Assembly (NCBI GenBank): GCA_003486385.1
Contig: DNFT01000051.1
Span: forward strand, 1-57,484
Reading direction: 5' to 3'
Source of the DNA: Eubacterium sp.
GTDB taxonomy: Bacteria; Bacillota; Clostridia; Lachnospirales; Lachnospiraceae
Length of the DNA: 57,484 nucleotides
Both the position numbers and the translations under genes were made by a program. Shown piece after piece: positions 46,633 to 55,846 of this stretch. The notes under the pieces were generated by a model that did no database searches, was not told the origin of the DNA, and was given only the letters and a program-made list of their open reading frames with translations. Position 1 is the stretch's first letter. Every line of letters starts with the position of its first letter.

Positions 46633-49509
46633 TCAATGATTTTTATTGTACCACGCATCAAAAATCTCTTTCGCAACATTCACCGCATATCTGTCCGGTG
46701 TTCCGCCCTCGTTGAAGCTCTCAAGCACAACGCTGACTATTATTTCGGGGTCATCATAAGGCATGTACCCGACAAAAAGCGAATGTTCATAGCCGGAGGT
46801 TCCGTACTGTGCTGTACCCGACTTTCCGGCAGCCTCATAAGGAGCCTCAGAGAATACATGTGGGAAGCTCACCTCAATCACCTGCTTAAGATGTCCGGAA
46901 AGCATGTCCGCCTCATCCTCTGTCATAATGCTGCCATAGTATTCGTCCCCATCCGAACCATCGTACGAATATACAATCTTCCGGGACACAGGGGTCTGGT
47001 CACTCTGTCCCACGCTTGCGAAGATGGTTTTGACAATATAAGGCTCATACAGTGTGCCGCCATTTGCCACAGCCTGCATTATAAGTGCATTGTGAAGCGG
47101 TGTTATGAGCGTTGCTCCCTGTCCGAAGCTGGTCTGTATTATCTCCCATTCCGGTGATTCCCCGCCAAGCACATACTGTGAGCGGCTGGTCACAGGTCCT
47201 AGATTGTCATGGTAATGTATGTCTGTGTTAAATAAGAGCTGCTGTGCCGTATTAATACTCGTCTCCACCGCCGTGTCAAGTCCCATAGTGATAAAGGCTC
47301 CGTTACATGAGTGTGCGAACGCACCATAGGTATCCACACTTCCATGCGCAGTGTGGCCTACACAGGCAACAGAGAGCGTGCCCCTTGTGAATACACCGCT
47401 GCACTCATACACAAAGTTCTTAAACCTTTCACCCGCATTACATTCCCTGTAATATGACAGCAGTGTAACGGTCTTAAATGTTGAACCCGGCGGATACAAG
47501 CCTGCCACCGCCCTGTTCAAAAGAGGTGCATCGGCATTGGCATCCGTGCCCTCCGTCATAAGCGTGTTAGGGTTGAAATCAGGTTTTGATACCATCGCAA
47601 GAACCGCACCGTTCCTGTCCATTACAACAACCGCACCCTTGTTCACTCCAAGAGCCTCATACGCCGCCGACTGCATATCATAGTCAAGTGTCGTGACAAC
47701 TGAATTTCCCCTATATTTATGGTTGGTAAGCTCTGCATGCAGCTTGTCATCGAACGGCTCACTGCTTCTTAGAAGCTGATAGTTCAACACGCCCTCAAGA
47801 CCCGCACCTTCGCCATAGGTATATCCGATGATATGTGAGAACAATCTGCCATAAGTATATACCCGCTCAGCTTCACCATTCACACCTTCAACACTTGAGG
47901 CAAGCTCTTCACCTGTAGCCGCATATATGGAGCCTCTAAGCGTCTGCTCCTTCATCTTGCTGAGTCTCCTGTTATAGGTACTGTCAAGTATGCTCTCGTC
48001 AAATGACGCAAGCTCATATATATAAAATCCGCTTATTATAAGAACAAGAAGAAGGCTTCCGACAACCATGCGCGGCGAACGCATAGGTCTCATGCCCCCA
48101 TTTTTTTCGGATTTTTCCCCAGCATCTCCGCTGTCAGTGCCGTACTTATCAGTTCCCTGAATACCCTCCCTCTCTTCACCATCCTCAACAGCCTGCGGAT
48201 TATCCCTGTCATTCCGCGCAGCAATTCCCTGAATAATCGCAATCATTATCATGGAGCTTATAACAGAGCTTCCTCCGTAGCTCACAAACGGAAGCGTTAC
48301 TCCCGTGCTCGGAATGCAGTTAATGGTTCCTCCGATATTTAAAAAGCACTGGAAAATATACATTATTCCAAAGCCTCCAAGTAGCTGTCTGTTGAAGCTG
48401 TCCTTATTCTCGGACAGCACCGTTATAATCTCAAGGAACACATTCAGGCATACCATTATCACGATAATGCCGAACAATCCGCCAAACTCCTCTGAAATCG
48501 CGGGAAAAATAAAATCCTTTGTGACTACAGGGATAGAACCCGGAAGTCCCTTGGTAAGCCCTGTTCCGAACCAGCCTCCATTTCCGATTGCGAAAATGGA
48601 CTGTACAAGCTGATAGCCCTTGCCATCTATATATTTGAACGGGGCAAGCCATACATCAACCCTGACCCTGACATGGGATATAACAAAATACGCTCCCACA
48701 CCTGCCAGCACCGCACATAAACCGCCCATGACAAGATATCTGTGCTTATGTGTGGCATCATAGAGCATGACAATATAGGTGACATAGAAAATCAGCGCCG
48801 CACCAAGGTCATTAGAAGCAGCCAGGATAAGCACATGCGCCGCCGCGCACAGCGACGTGATTACTATTCTGCCAAATGATTTCTCACCGCGGAGCATACA
48901 CGCAATAAACATCACGTATGTAAGCTTGACGAACTCCGACGGCTGAAGCGAAAAGCCTCCTATATTTATCGAAAGGTTAGCGCCGTACACCGTATTGCCA
49001 AGTACGAACACCACGCCCAACAGGACAATGCCGGCAACACAGTACAGCACATCAAGCTTAATCAGAAAATGCAGCTTTTCCACTATGACCGGCACCAGCA
49101 TCAGCACAAATGTACCTGCCCATATCAGCAGATATTGTCTGATAAGCTTATCCGTGTCAAGTCTTGCCAGCATCAGCATTCCCGTACACATAAGAAATGC
49201 CATGTCATTCAGAAGAATCCTGTTACACCTCTTATAAATCATAGGAAATATATTGAGCAGGAAAAAGAAATAAAACAGCTCCATGAACAAAAACACGATA
49301 AACAGAAAATCCTGCCTGTTCATAAAGAGAATAACATTCCCAAGCACTGTCATACAGATGACTATTATAATCTGAATTATTCCTTTTCTCTGCTTCCCCT
49401 GTTCACGCCTCTTTTTATAAAAGACATGTCCCAAAAATCCGTGCAGGCAGAAAACAGCCCCCAGCAATATAAAAACGTATTTTGAGACGGCAGTTACTAT
49501 ATTTATCAC
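46633..49509 (-). CDS. SEDS (FtsW/RodA) glycosyltransferase fused to class B penicillin-binding protein
   Basis: One uninterrupted 958-residue frame that joins two normally separate peptidoglycan synthases. Residues 1 to about 435 are a SEDS polymerase with about 10-12 membrane helices, including SLQPSEFVKL (187-196), GKGYQLVQSIFAIGNGG (296-312) and TGVTLPFVSYGGSS (402-415). A charged linker (about 433-480) leads to another membrane helix (482-498) and a class B transpeptidase with SxxK at 676-679 (STFK), SxN at 734-736 (SCN) and KSGT at 896-899. GLEGVLNYQL (570-579) matches the N-terminal pedestal of PbpA-type proteins. The fusion should polymerise and cross-link septal or lateral wall. The start is GTG directly after the U32 stop codon with GAGGAG upstream. 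A palindromic-repeat half-copy lies in residues 833-844. Confidence 0.95.
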   Translation of the reverse strand: MINIVTAVSKYVFILLGAVFCLHGFLGHVFYKKRREQGKQRKGIIQIIIVICMTVLGNVILFMNRQDFLFIVFLFMELFYFFFLLNIFPMIYKRCNRILLNDMAFLMCTGMLMLARLDTDKLIRQYLLIWAGTFVLMLVPVIVEKLHFLIKLDVLYCVAGIVLLGVVFVLGNTVYGANLSINIGGFSLQPSEFVKLTYVMFIACMLRGEKSFGRIVITSLCAAAHVLILAASNDLGAALIFYVTYIVMLYDATHKHRYLVMGGLCAVLAGVGAYFVISHVRVRVDVWLAPFKYIDGKGYQLVQSIFAIGNGGWFGTGLTKGLPGSIPVVTKDFIFPAISEEFGGLFGIIVIMVCLNVFLEIITVLSENKDSFNRQLLGGFGIMYIFQCFLNIGGTINCIPSTGVTLPFVSYGGSSVISSMIMIAIIQGIAARNDRDNPQAVEDGEEREGIQGTDKYGTDSGDAGEKSEKNGGMRPMRSPRMVVGSLLLVLIISGFYIYELASFDESILDSTYNRRLSKMKEQTLRGSIYAATGEELASSVEGVNGEAERVYTYGRLFSHIIGYTYGEGAGLEGVLNYQLLRSSEPFDDKLHAELTNHKYRGNSVVTTLDYDMQSAAYEALGVNKGAVVVMDRNGAVLAMVSKPDFNPNTLMTEGTDANADAPLLNRAVAGLYPPGSTFKTVTLLSYYRECNAGERFKNFVYECSGVFTRGTLSVACVGHTAHGSVDTYGAFAHSCNGAFITMGLDTAVETSINTAQQLLFNTDIHYHDNLGPVTSRSQYVLGGESPEWEIIQTSFGQGATLITPLHNALIMQAVANGGTLYEPYIVKTIFASVGQSDQTPVSRKIVYSYDGSDGDEYYGSIMTEDEADMLSGHLKQVIEVSFPHVFSEAPYEAAGKSGTAQYGTSGYEHSLFVGYMPYDDPEIIVSVVLESFNEGGTPDRYAVNVAKEIFDAWYNKNH
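46983..47013. repeat. Half-copy C of the palindromic repeat, inside the PBP coding region
   Basis: The plus strand reads GGGACACAGGGGTCTGGTCAC then TCTGTCCCAC. Apart from two extra bases and a few changes this equals the left half of copy A. On the coding strand it is in frame and encodes VGQSDQTPVSRK (residues 833-844), in a loop between the SxN and KSGT motifs. Confidence 0.85.
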
Positions 49510-52032
49510 TTAATCTACTCCTCTGTTATAATGGCCTCTGGTGTAAGCTTTAACACTGTCGGCATTCATTTTCATAATATTTTCGACCTCATCGGCACCT
49601 TCTATGGAAAAGGACAGCCTGAGTGCATCCACTCCCATATTCCTTATCTCATCCGGCTTGTCAAGCAGGTACTCCGGAACACTGTTGTATATAAGATTAT
49701 AACAATAGCTGCAGCTGTTGAGTGCCGCGAGCTGCTTACCCTTTCTGTCCGTGAGATAATATACGCCCGGTCTGCCGCACGGCTTGTCCTTAGAAGTATA
49801 CTTTAAGGTGCAGCCTGCCGTAACCATAAGCGGGAGGTAGCCGTACACCAGCTTTTCCAGGTAAATATTCCTATCCTGGACAGAACGGCACAGCCCCCTC
49901 AGCTGTCCTGCGTTCAGCTCCTCCGAAAGGGTAAAATCATGTATGCCAAGCCTGATATACTCATCAAATGCCGCTTTATTGTAGGTATACACGTTATAAT
50001 CAGCCACCACTCTGCCCGCATACAGCTCGTACAAGCCCTTTTTCCTTATATAGCCAAGCTCCTCAGGGCTTCTTATGAGCATACCGTCGAAGCCTGCTGC
50101 CTTGACATCCTCAAGCTTCCTTTCAAAAAGCGTTACCGCCCTGTCCCTGAAAATATACGGCATTGCCATATAGACTTCTATTTTCATATTATTGGCGGAA
50201 ATGCCGGCATTATATTCATCAACCATCCCCTTCATCATTATAGCTCCGTCTATGCCTGAAAGCTCGGTTGATATATATATTCTCGACACGTTGTTATGAG
50301 CTGTTCTTAATACTGCCTCCAGCTGTTCCTTATTCATCACCTGCACAGTGATGTCATGCTGCCCCTCCGAGTAATCCCTGCGCTCCGTCAATCCCGCCTC
50401 ACAGGCTGCATTACACTGCGCAGCGGTATTTTCCTGTATCCCGGCATTTTCCTGTGCATCGGCAATCTCCTGTACCCCGGCATTTTCCTGCGCAGCATCA
50501 GCTTCTAATACCCCTGCAGTCATCGAAGCCTGAACCTTCATATATTCATGATTTCTCTTATAGCCTGATAAGAGCATGCTTTCCAGCTCCTCAAGCGCAT
50601 TTCTTCTCAGGTCATTCAACAGCCTGACCGGAACAAAAGGGCTTCCCTGTATATCTGTCACTATGCTTCCTTCATCGCTTGAGAATGCTGTCCCTCCAAG
50701 CTTCTTCAGCTGCTTTACGACATCCTCCCTCACAGCCGGGCGCTTGTCGGAAGGCTCCAGCACATCGCCATACACAACAAGCTCCTTGTCCCCGGAGAGC
50801 AGCTTCAGGCATGCTCTCTCACCGGACTTTAAGAATATCTCCATCCGGACCGGAATTTTGATATCATTGTCAATATATCCTGCCCGAAGCTGCCCTAGAA
50901 GCTCATTGTTCCTCGTCCTGTAGACAGCCGCACCATTCTTAGGATTCTTAAGGACTCCCTTAGGCAGTGCAAGCCTTCCGCTCTTTTTTCCTGTCGGTGT
51001 CGTGTATTCGCTTCCATCCGGAAATTCAAGCACATCACCCGGATTCACCTCCTGTGACAGGATAAGCTCCCCGTTTTTGATATTTCCGATGACGATTCCC
51101 TGATGATTCGGTCTGTCGAAGGTCATCATGGACTTATCGTTCTGTGCATAGTAATATCCCTTGCAGAAGCCACCTCTGTTGTACAGATCCATCAACTGTC
51201 TGATATCCTGCTCTTCGACCCTGTAGCCGTCACGCCCCTTTTCAAGGTACATATCCACATATTTTCTGTAAGCGTAGGACACACCTGCAACATATTCAGG
51301 GCTCTTCATTCTTCCCTCAATCTTCAAGGAGTACACACCTGCATCAAGAATATCAGGAACTGCCTCTATTGTACACATATCCTTCGGGCTTAAAAGATAT
51401 TTCTCACTTATTCCGTTCGCGCTGTAGGTAAGACGGCAGGGCTGTGCGCAGCGGCCGCGATTGCCGCTTCTTCCGCCTATCATGCTGCTGAGCAGACATT
51501 GTCCTGAGTAGCAATAGCATAATGCGCCATGGACAAAGCTCTCTATCTCAACATCAACGTTATCATATATATCCCTTATCTCCTTAGCAGAAAGCTCGCG
51601 CGCAGGTACAACACGCGCCGCACCCATATCCTTCAAAAGCTGTGCACCATATTTTCCCGTAATCGTCATCTGCGTGCTGGCATGAAGGTCAAGCCCCGGA
51701 AACGCCTCCCTTAAGACCGCAAATACCCCATAGTCCTGCACGATAACAGCGTCAAGCCCCTCCTCATAGTAGGGCTTCACATATTGGACAAGCTTCTCAA
51801 GCTCATCATTTCTTAAAAGAGTGTTTACCGTTAGATACACCTTCCTGCCATACAAGTGTGCTGTGCGGATAGCCTTTATAAGCTCAGCCTCCTCAAAATT
51901 TCCCGCAAAAGCCCTCGCACCAAACATGCTTCCTCCAAGATACACCGCATCCGCTCCTGCATTGATTGCGGCACGGAAGCACTCATAGGTTCCTGCCGGT
52001 GCAAGAACTTCTCTGTTTCCCATATCAATCAT
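49510..52032 (-). CDS. U32 family peptidase (RlhA/TrhP-type)
   Basis: A U32-family protein with a C-terminal extension, 840 residues. The family includes enzymes now tied to hydroxylation of rRNA or tRNA rather than proteolysis. The N-terminal TIM-barrel-like domain has LAPAGTYECFRAAINAGADAVYLGG and the signature ESFVHGALCYCYSGQCLLSS, then CAQPCRLTY (Cys cluster typical of an Fe-S site). A second U32-like domain (from about 570) follows a DUF3656-like region and ends with a Cys-rich block (TAGCTLKY, CGRPG, NSCSYCYN). Residues about 513-537 consist of 6-residue repeats. It sits between zapA and the SEDS-PBP gene, sharing a junction (TAA-GTG) with the latter. Confidence 0.92.
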   Translation of the reverse strand: MIDMGNREVLAPAGTYECFRAAINAGADAVYLGGSMFGARAFAGNFEEAELIKAIRTAHLYGRKVYLTVNTLLRNDELEKLVQYVKPYYEEGLDAVIVQDYGVFAVLREAFPGLDLHASTQMTITGKYGAQLLKDMGAARVVPARELSAKEIRDIYDNVDVEIESFVHGALCYCYSGQCLLSSMIGGRSGNRGRCAQPCRLTYSANGISEKYLLSPKDMCTIEAVPDILDAGVYSLKIEGRMKSPEYVAGVSYAYRKYVDMYLEKGRDGYRVEEQDIRQLMDLYNRGGFCKGYYYAQNDKSMMTFDRPNHQGIVIGNIKNGELILSQEVNPGDVLEFPDGSEYTTPTGKKSGRLALPKGVLKNPKNGAAVYRTRNNELLGQLRAGYIDNDIKIPVRMEIFLKSGERACLKLLSGDKELVVYGDVLEPSDKRPAVREDVVKQLKKLGGTAFSSDEGSIVTDIQGSPFVPVRLLNDLRRNALEELESMLLSGYKRNHEYMKVQASMTAGVLEADAAQENAGVQEIADAQENAGIQENTAAQCNAACEAGLTERRDYSEGQHDITVQVMNKEQLEAVLRTAHNNVSRIYISTELSGIDGAIMMKGMVDEYNAGISANNMKIEVYMAMPYIFRDRAVTLFERKLEDVKAAGFDGMLIRSPEELGYIRKKGLYELYAGRVVADYNVYTYNKAAFDEYIRLGIHDFTLSEELNAGQLRGLCRSVQDRNIYLEKLVYGYLPLMVTAGCTLKYTSKDKPCGRPGVYYLTDRKGKQLAALNSCSYCYNLIYNSVPEYLLDKPDEIRNMGVDALRLSFSIEGADEVENIMKMNADSVKAYTRGHYNRGVD
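50424..50495. repeat. 18-bp tandem repeat (four copies) inside the U32 gene
   Basis: Four adjacent 18-base units beginning CGG(C/T)A at 50424, 50442, 50460 and 50478. They encode hexapeptides such as AQENAG, VQEIAD, AQENAG and IQENTA. The unit length keeps the frame. The repeat lies between the two U32 domains. Confidence 0.9.
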
Positions 52033-52094
52033 ATTAATCCTTTCAAATCCTGTAAACTATAAAAGGGGCTTCCATACGGAAATCCCCCCCCTAA

Positions 52095-52502
52095 TTACTG
52101 CTTCTTCGTATCCTTCTGTGCCTCAAGTCCAATAATCATGCTCTCGTAATCCTGTGCATCCTTCTTAAGCTGCGCAATCTCCTCCGCCTGCTTATCAGCC
52201 TTAGCCTGCAGGGTGATAAGCTCATGCTTGAGATCGTAAATTTCCTTGTCCTTACTCTCAAGATCACCCTTAAGAGTATCCGCCATATTCTTAGCCTTAA
52301 AAAACTCATCCGCTATATTCAGCTGGATCATAATGTTCTGAAATTCCAGCGGAAGTCTGTTATAGGATTCCATCTTCTTATGTTCATCTAACTTATTGTC
52401 CAGGTATGCTGCTACCTTCTGTATATATTCACGGCTCTCATATCCACTAAGTGTAATAACCTTGCCGCCAATAGCCACTTCTGCTTCGTTCTTCGCTGGC
52501 AT
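52095..52502 (-). CDS. zapA: Cell division protein ZapA
   Basis: A small coiled-coil protein that bundles FtsZ filaments at the Z-ring, 135 residues. The N-terminal globular part has VAIGGKVITLSGYESREYIQKVAAYLD, matching the ZapA domain. LNIADEFFKA begins a long coiled coil (about 60-125). The start is the ATG at 52502 after AAGGAG; the frame is open from a GTG 9 bases upstream. It precedes U32 and the SEDS-PBP fusion, so division-related genes are grouped. Confidence 0.92.
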   Translation of the reverse strand: MPAKNEAEVAIGGKVITLSGYESREYIQKVAAYLDNKLDEHKKMESYNRLPLEFQNIMIQLNIADEFFKAKNMADTLKGDLESKDKEIYDLKHELITLQAKADKQAEEIAQLKKDAQDYESMIIGLEAQKDTKKQ

Positions 52503-52605
52503 ACAATCCACTCCTTATCCTTATAGTATCTGCTAAGCTGTCCCGAACTAAAATACTCTTACAGGTAAATATCACAAATACTTATCCAGTATAGCACACT
52601 TCTAT

Positions 52606-53331
52606 CTATAATGTCCAGTTGTCATCACATGAAATCACTGTGAGTATTCTTTTCCTTACGGAAAACCTGATATTGTGTCCCGAAAAATTCATACCATATA
52701 TCTTTGATAAATCATCGGCGGATTCATCATGCCTGTACCCCGGTCTTGGATCCTGTGCAAGCAGCTCTCTCAGCTCATCACAACAGCTTTCCCCAAGCTT
52801 AGCTGATACATTCTCAGGAATCACAACCTCAAGTCGGTAATCCTTAACCTCATCCGCAAAGCCGCACACAGCCTCAGGGTGCGAATCGGTGTATGACAGA
52901 TATGGCTTGATATCGTAAATAGGAGTTTTGTTAAGCATATCAACCCCCGATACGATAAGCTGCGGTCCATCGGTACTATCGGTAATAACCTCCTCAAGCC
53001 GTACACTGGACAGTCCCATAGGATTAGGTCTGAACGGCGAACGTGTCGCGAACACGCCCACCCTCTTATTTCCACCAAGCCTCGGCGGACGCACTGTCGG
53101 GCTCCACTCCTGTCTGACACTTTCGGAGAACTTCCAGATAAGCCACAGATGTGAGTATCCGTCAATCCCAGCAAGAGCCTCCTCATTGCGGTATTCCGGT
53201 TCAAACACTATTCTCCCACGGCACTGCTTTACGATACCGCTCTGCCTTGGAATGCCGAATTTCTCATCAAAATCAGTATAAATATGCGCAATAATCCTTA
53301 TATTCTCCATACCTGCAACATTCCAATCCAT
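52606..53331 (-). CDS. trmO: TrmO-like tRNA methyltransferase (TsaA/YaeB family)
   Basis: A SAM-dependent enzyme that methylates N6-threonylcarbamoyladenosine at position 37 of certain tRNAs, 241 residues. Family blocks: IAHIYTDFDEKFGIPRQSG (15-33), IDGYSHLWLIWKFS, GVFATRSPFRPNPMGLSSVRL (about 92-112) and DIKPYLSYTDSH. The C-terminal part (RPGYR, NIRFSVRKR) is the usual extension. Its ATG overlaps the ruvB stop codon (TAATG), so it is translated from the same message. tRNA modification is unrelated to recombination; the linkage is probably only operonic. Confidence 0.92.
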   Translation of the reverse strand: MDWNVAGMENIRIIAHIYTDFDEKFGIPRQSGIVKQCRGRIVFEPEYRNEEALAGIDGYSHLWLIWKFSESVRQEWSPTVRPPRLGGNKRVGVFATRSPFRPNPMGLSSVRLEEVITDSTDGPQLIVSGVDMLNKTPIYDIKPYLSYTDSHPEAVCGFADEVKDYRLEVVIPENVSAKLGESCCDELRELLAQDPRPGYRHDESADDLSKIYGMNFSGHNIRFSVRKRILTVISCDDNWTL

Positions 53332-54323
53332 TACCTTTCTATTCCAAAATGCTTATAGCACAGCTGTGTCGCAACCCTTCCCTTAGGAGTACGGTTGATG
53401 AAGCCGTTCTGTATAAGATAAGGCTCATAGACATCCTCTATCGTTCCCGCATCCTCACCTATGGCCGCCGCCAGAGTGTCAAGCCCTACAGGTCCGCCCG
53501 CGAACTTCTCCATAATGGTGGTTAAAATAAGGCGGTCACTTCTGTCAAGCCCCATCTTATCGACCTCCATCCTGTCAAGTGAAGCTCTCGCGACCTCATA
53601 ATCTATCTTTCCGTCATACTGCACCTGTGCAAAATCACGTACTCTCTTTAACAGCCTGTTAGCAAGACGCGGTGTTCCCCGCGACCTGCGTGCCATCTCT
53701 GTGGCTCCCTCATCATCAATCTCTATCGCAAGCACATTTGCGGAACGCAGTATAATCTTCTTAAGCTCGCTCTCAGTGTAAAAATCCATCTTGCATATCA
53801 CACCGAAACGATCCCTGAGCGGCGCTGTCAGAAGTCCCGCCCTTGTGGTAGCTCCTACCAGTGTGAACTTAGGCAGATCAAGCCTTATCGAACGCGCCTG
53901 TGAGCCCTTTCCAATCATAATGTCTATCGCGAAATCCTCCATAGCAGGGTAGAGCACCTCCTCAACCTGCCTGTTAAGACGGTGTATCTCATCCACAAAG
54001 AGCAGGTCACCCTCCTGAAGATTGCTTAGTATCGCAGCCATGTCCCCCGGCTTCTCTATCGCAGGTCCGGAGGTCACCTTAAGATGCACCCCCATCTCAT
54101 TAGCGATAACTCCCGCTATGGTTGTCTTTCCAAGTCCCGGCGGTCCGTAGAAAAGACAATGGTCAAGCGGCTCCTGCCTGCTCTTTGCTGCTTCTATATA
54201 TACCTTAAGATTCTTTTTCACCTTTTCCTGGCCGATATAATCCGCCAGTGCCATCGGACGAAGACTCGACTCTATAGGCATATCCTCTTCCGTAAATTCG
54301 GTGGAAATCATCCTCTTTTCCAT
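53331..54323 (-). CDS. ruvB: Holliday junction ATPase RuvB
   Basis: The AAA+ motor that drives branch migration with RuvA, 330 residues. The N-terminal LRPMALADYIGQEKVKKNL, Walker A GPPGLGKTT (60-68), Walker B LLFVDEIHRLNR, sensor TLVGATTRAG and the C-terminal winged-helix block (RSRGTPRLANRLLKRVRDFA, QNGFINRTPKGRVAT) are all present. It follows ruvA by 46 bases. RuvAB are SOS-regulated in many bacteria, and two LexA-like boxes occur at the start of this operon (55847-55886). Confidence 0.97.
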   Translation of the reverse strand: MEKRMISTEFTEEDMPIESSLRPMALADYIGQEKVKKNLKVYIEAAKSRQEPLDHCLFYGPPGLGKTTIAGVIANEMGVHLKVTSGPAIEKPGDMAAILSNLQEGDLLFVDEIHRLNRQVEEVLYPAMEDFAIDIMIGKGSQARSIRLDLPKFTLVGATTRAGLLTAPLRDRFGVICKMDFYTESELKKIILRSANVLAIEIDDEGATEMARRSRGTPRLANRLLKRVRDFAQVQYDGKIDYEVARASLDRMEVDKMGLDRSDRLILTTIMEKFAGGPVGLDTLAAAIGEDAGTIEDVYEPYLIQNGFINRTPKGRVATQLCYKHFGIER

Positions 54324-54369
54324 TAAAAGTTACTCCCTTCCATGAACCTCCAGCCTGAACCTGAAGGTC

Positions 54370-54981
54370 TTACATAAACGCCAGCTTCTTAAGTGCAGCC
54401 TTAAGCAGTGCTTCCGAATCCATATCAGCCCCGCCGTCCACCTGCCTTACCGCCCTTGTGGCATCTGCGGAGGAATATCCTAATGCGGTGAGTGCCATGA
54501 CCGCCTCCGCTGCAGCCGTATCACCCATATCACTCTGCGGCTCATAGCCTCCGTCCGCCCCGCCATCAAGAACATCCTCAATCTTAAGCTTGTCCTTCAG
54601 CTCTATGATAAGCTTCTGAGCGGTCTTGCTCCCTATTCCCGGTGCCTTGGATATTGTCTTAGAATCCCCGGCAAGCACAGCAAATCTCAAATCATCAGGC
54701 GACATGGTTGACAATATGGCAAGTGCGCCCTTAGGTCCTATACCGCTCACTGTTATAAGAAGCCTGAACACCTTAAGGTCATCCTTTGTCAAAAATCCAT
54801 ATAAGTCAAGCGCATCCTCCTTGACATACAGATATGTATGTACCTTAAGCTCACTTCCTATCGCCGGAAGCTTCGCAAGGATGGAAGCAGGCATCATTAT
54901 CAAAAAGCCCATGCCATCATGGTCAAGCACGATGGCATTCTCTGTAAGCTCCACAAGCTCACCCTTAATATATGATATCAT
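54370..54981 (-). CDS. ruvA: Holliday junction DNA helicase subunit RuvA
   Basis: Binds Holliday junctions as a tetramer and loads RuvB, 203 residues. Domain I starts MISYIKGELVELTENAIVLDHDGMGF. Helix-hairpin-helix motifs are LLITVSGIGPKGALAIL and ISKAPGIGSKTAQKLIIEL (about 75-135). The C-terminal domain III (from about 150), which contacts RuvB, contains AAAEAVMALTALGYSSADATRAV. It lies 9 bases after an unknown gene and 46 before ruvB. RuvC is not present in the window. Confidence 0.97.
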   Translation of the reverse strand: MISYIKGELVELTENAIVLDHDGMGFLIMMPASILAKLPAIGSELKVHTYLYVKEDALDLYGFLTKDDLKVFRLLITVSGIGPKGALAILSTMSPDDLRFAVLAGDSKTISKAPGIGSKTAQKLIIELKDKLKIEDVLDGGADGGYEPQSDMGDTAAAEAVMALTALGYSSADATRAVRQVDGGADMDSEALLKAALKKLAFM

Positions 54982-54990
54982 ATTCTTTTC

Positions 54991-55800
54991 CTACCACTGG
55001 TTGATTGCATACATTACAGCAAGTGCAATCTGATTAAAGAGCATATCGGAAAGCTTATTATATTCCTCCAGCTTTCCTTCTGCCGCTGCCTTTGCCGCCG
55101 GTCCGTCATTCCATGAGCCCATGCTTCCGAATACATCCGCATTGGAGGCTGCCTCAAATAAATCCCTGTTATGTCCCGGAAGCTCCAGATGGGTTCTAGG
55201 CGGCATGCTGCGCCCCTTCTTCTTGAACTCCTCGAGAATCTTCTCATCATCGGCGGCATAATCAAAGCCGCCTTCTAACATGGCAATGGAGCGGTTAAAT
55301 ACATTAGACCAGCCCTCAAAGCCAAGCTCCTTGGAAAACCTGCTGATTTCCACAAGTGCCGCCTTAAAAATCTCCGTGTTGTCCTTGTATTCAGGCTTAC
55401 CCGCCGGGTGATTCTCCCATATCTTCTCAGTGTATATAATGTGCCAGCCCTTTCTGTCCTTGTCCATGACCCATCTTGGCATCCACATATGAATCACATC
55501 ATCAGGGTAAAAGCACAGCATGATATTCTGGGATGTATTCACGAAGCCGAGAACTCTTCTGTCCTTAACCGCTGTAGGCGCCAATATCTTGACATCCTCC
55601 ATTCCATTATACACGCATCTTGCATACCAGCTGTCAACGCCTTCAATCGTCTCACCCTTCTGTCCTTCTGCCTCAGGAACGAACTGAAAAACCGTTCCAC
55701 GCTCATAGCTGAGTGGTTCATACTGTATAAATGTCTGTGTATTCAATGCATTCTTAGCAGCCGTAATCACGCTGCATAACTGGAAAACCTCGCCCTTCAT
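54991..55800 (-). CDS. Conserved-looking protein of unknown function, first gene of the ruvAB operon
   Basis: I do not recognise this family. The 269-residue protein is soluble, has no signal peptide and is rich in Trp/Tyr (PDDVIHMWMPRWVMDKDRKGWHIIYTEKIWEN in parts). A highly charged stretch ADDEKILEEFKKKGRS and an Ala-rich C-terminus (FNQIALAVMYAINQW) follow. The ATG is preceded by GAAAGGA. It ends 9 bases before ruvA and shares the promoter with the two LexA-like boxes. Its position suggests a possible role in DNA repair, which is inference. A DNA-binding or nuclease motif is not visible. Confidence 0.75.
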   Translation of the reverse strand: MKGEVFQLCSVITAAKNALNTQTFIQYEPLSYERGTVFQFVPEAEGQKGETIEGVDSWYARCVYNGMEDVKILAPTAVKDRRVLGFVNTSQNIMLCFYPDDVIHMWMPRWVMDKDRKGWHIIYTEKIWENHPAGKPEYKDNTEIFKAALVEISRFSKELGFEGWSNVFNRSIAMLEGGFDYAADDEKILEEFKKKGRSMPPRTHLELPGHNRDLFEAASNADVFGSMGSWNDGPAAKAAAEGKLEEYNKLSDMLFNQIALAVMYAINQW

Positions 55801-55846
55801 ATAATAAAAATCCTTTCAAATTCAATATTTTCAATTAAGTCTTACC

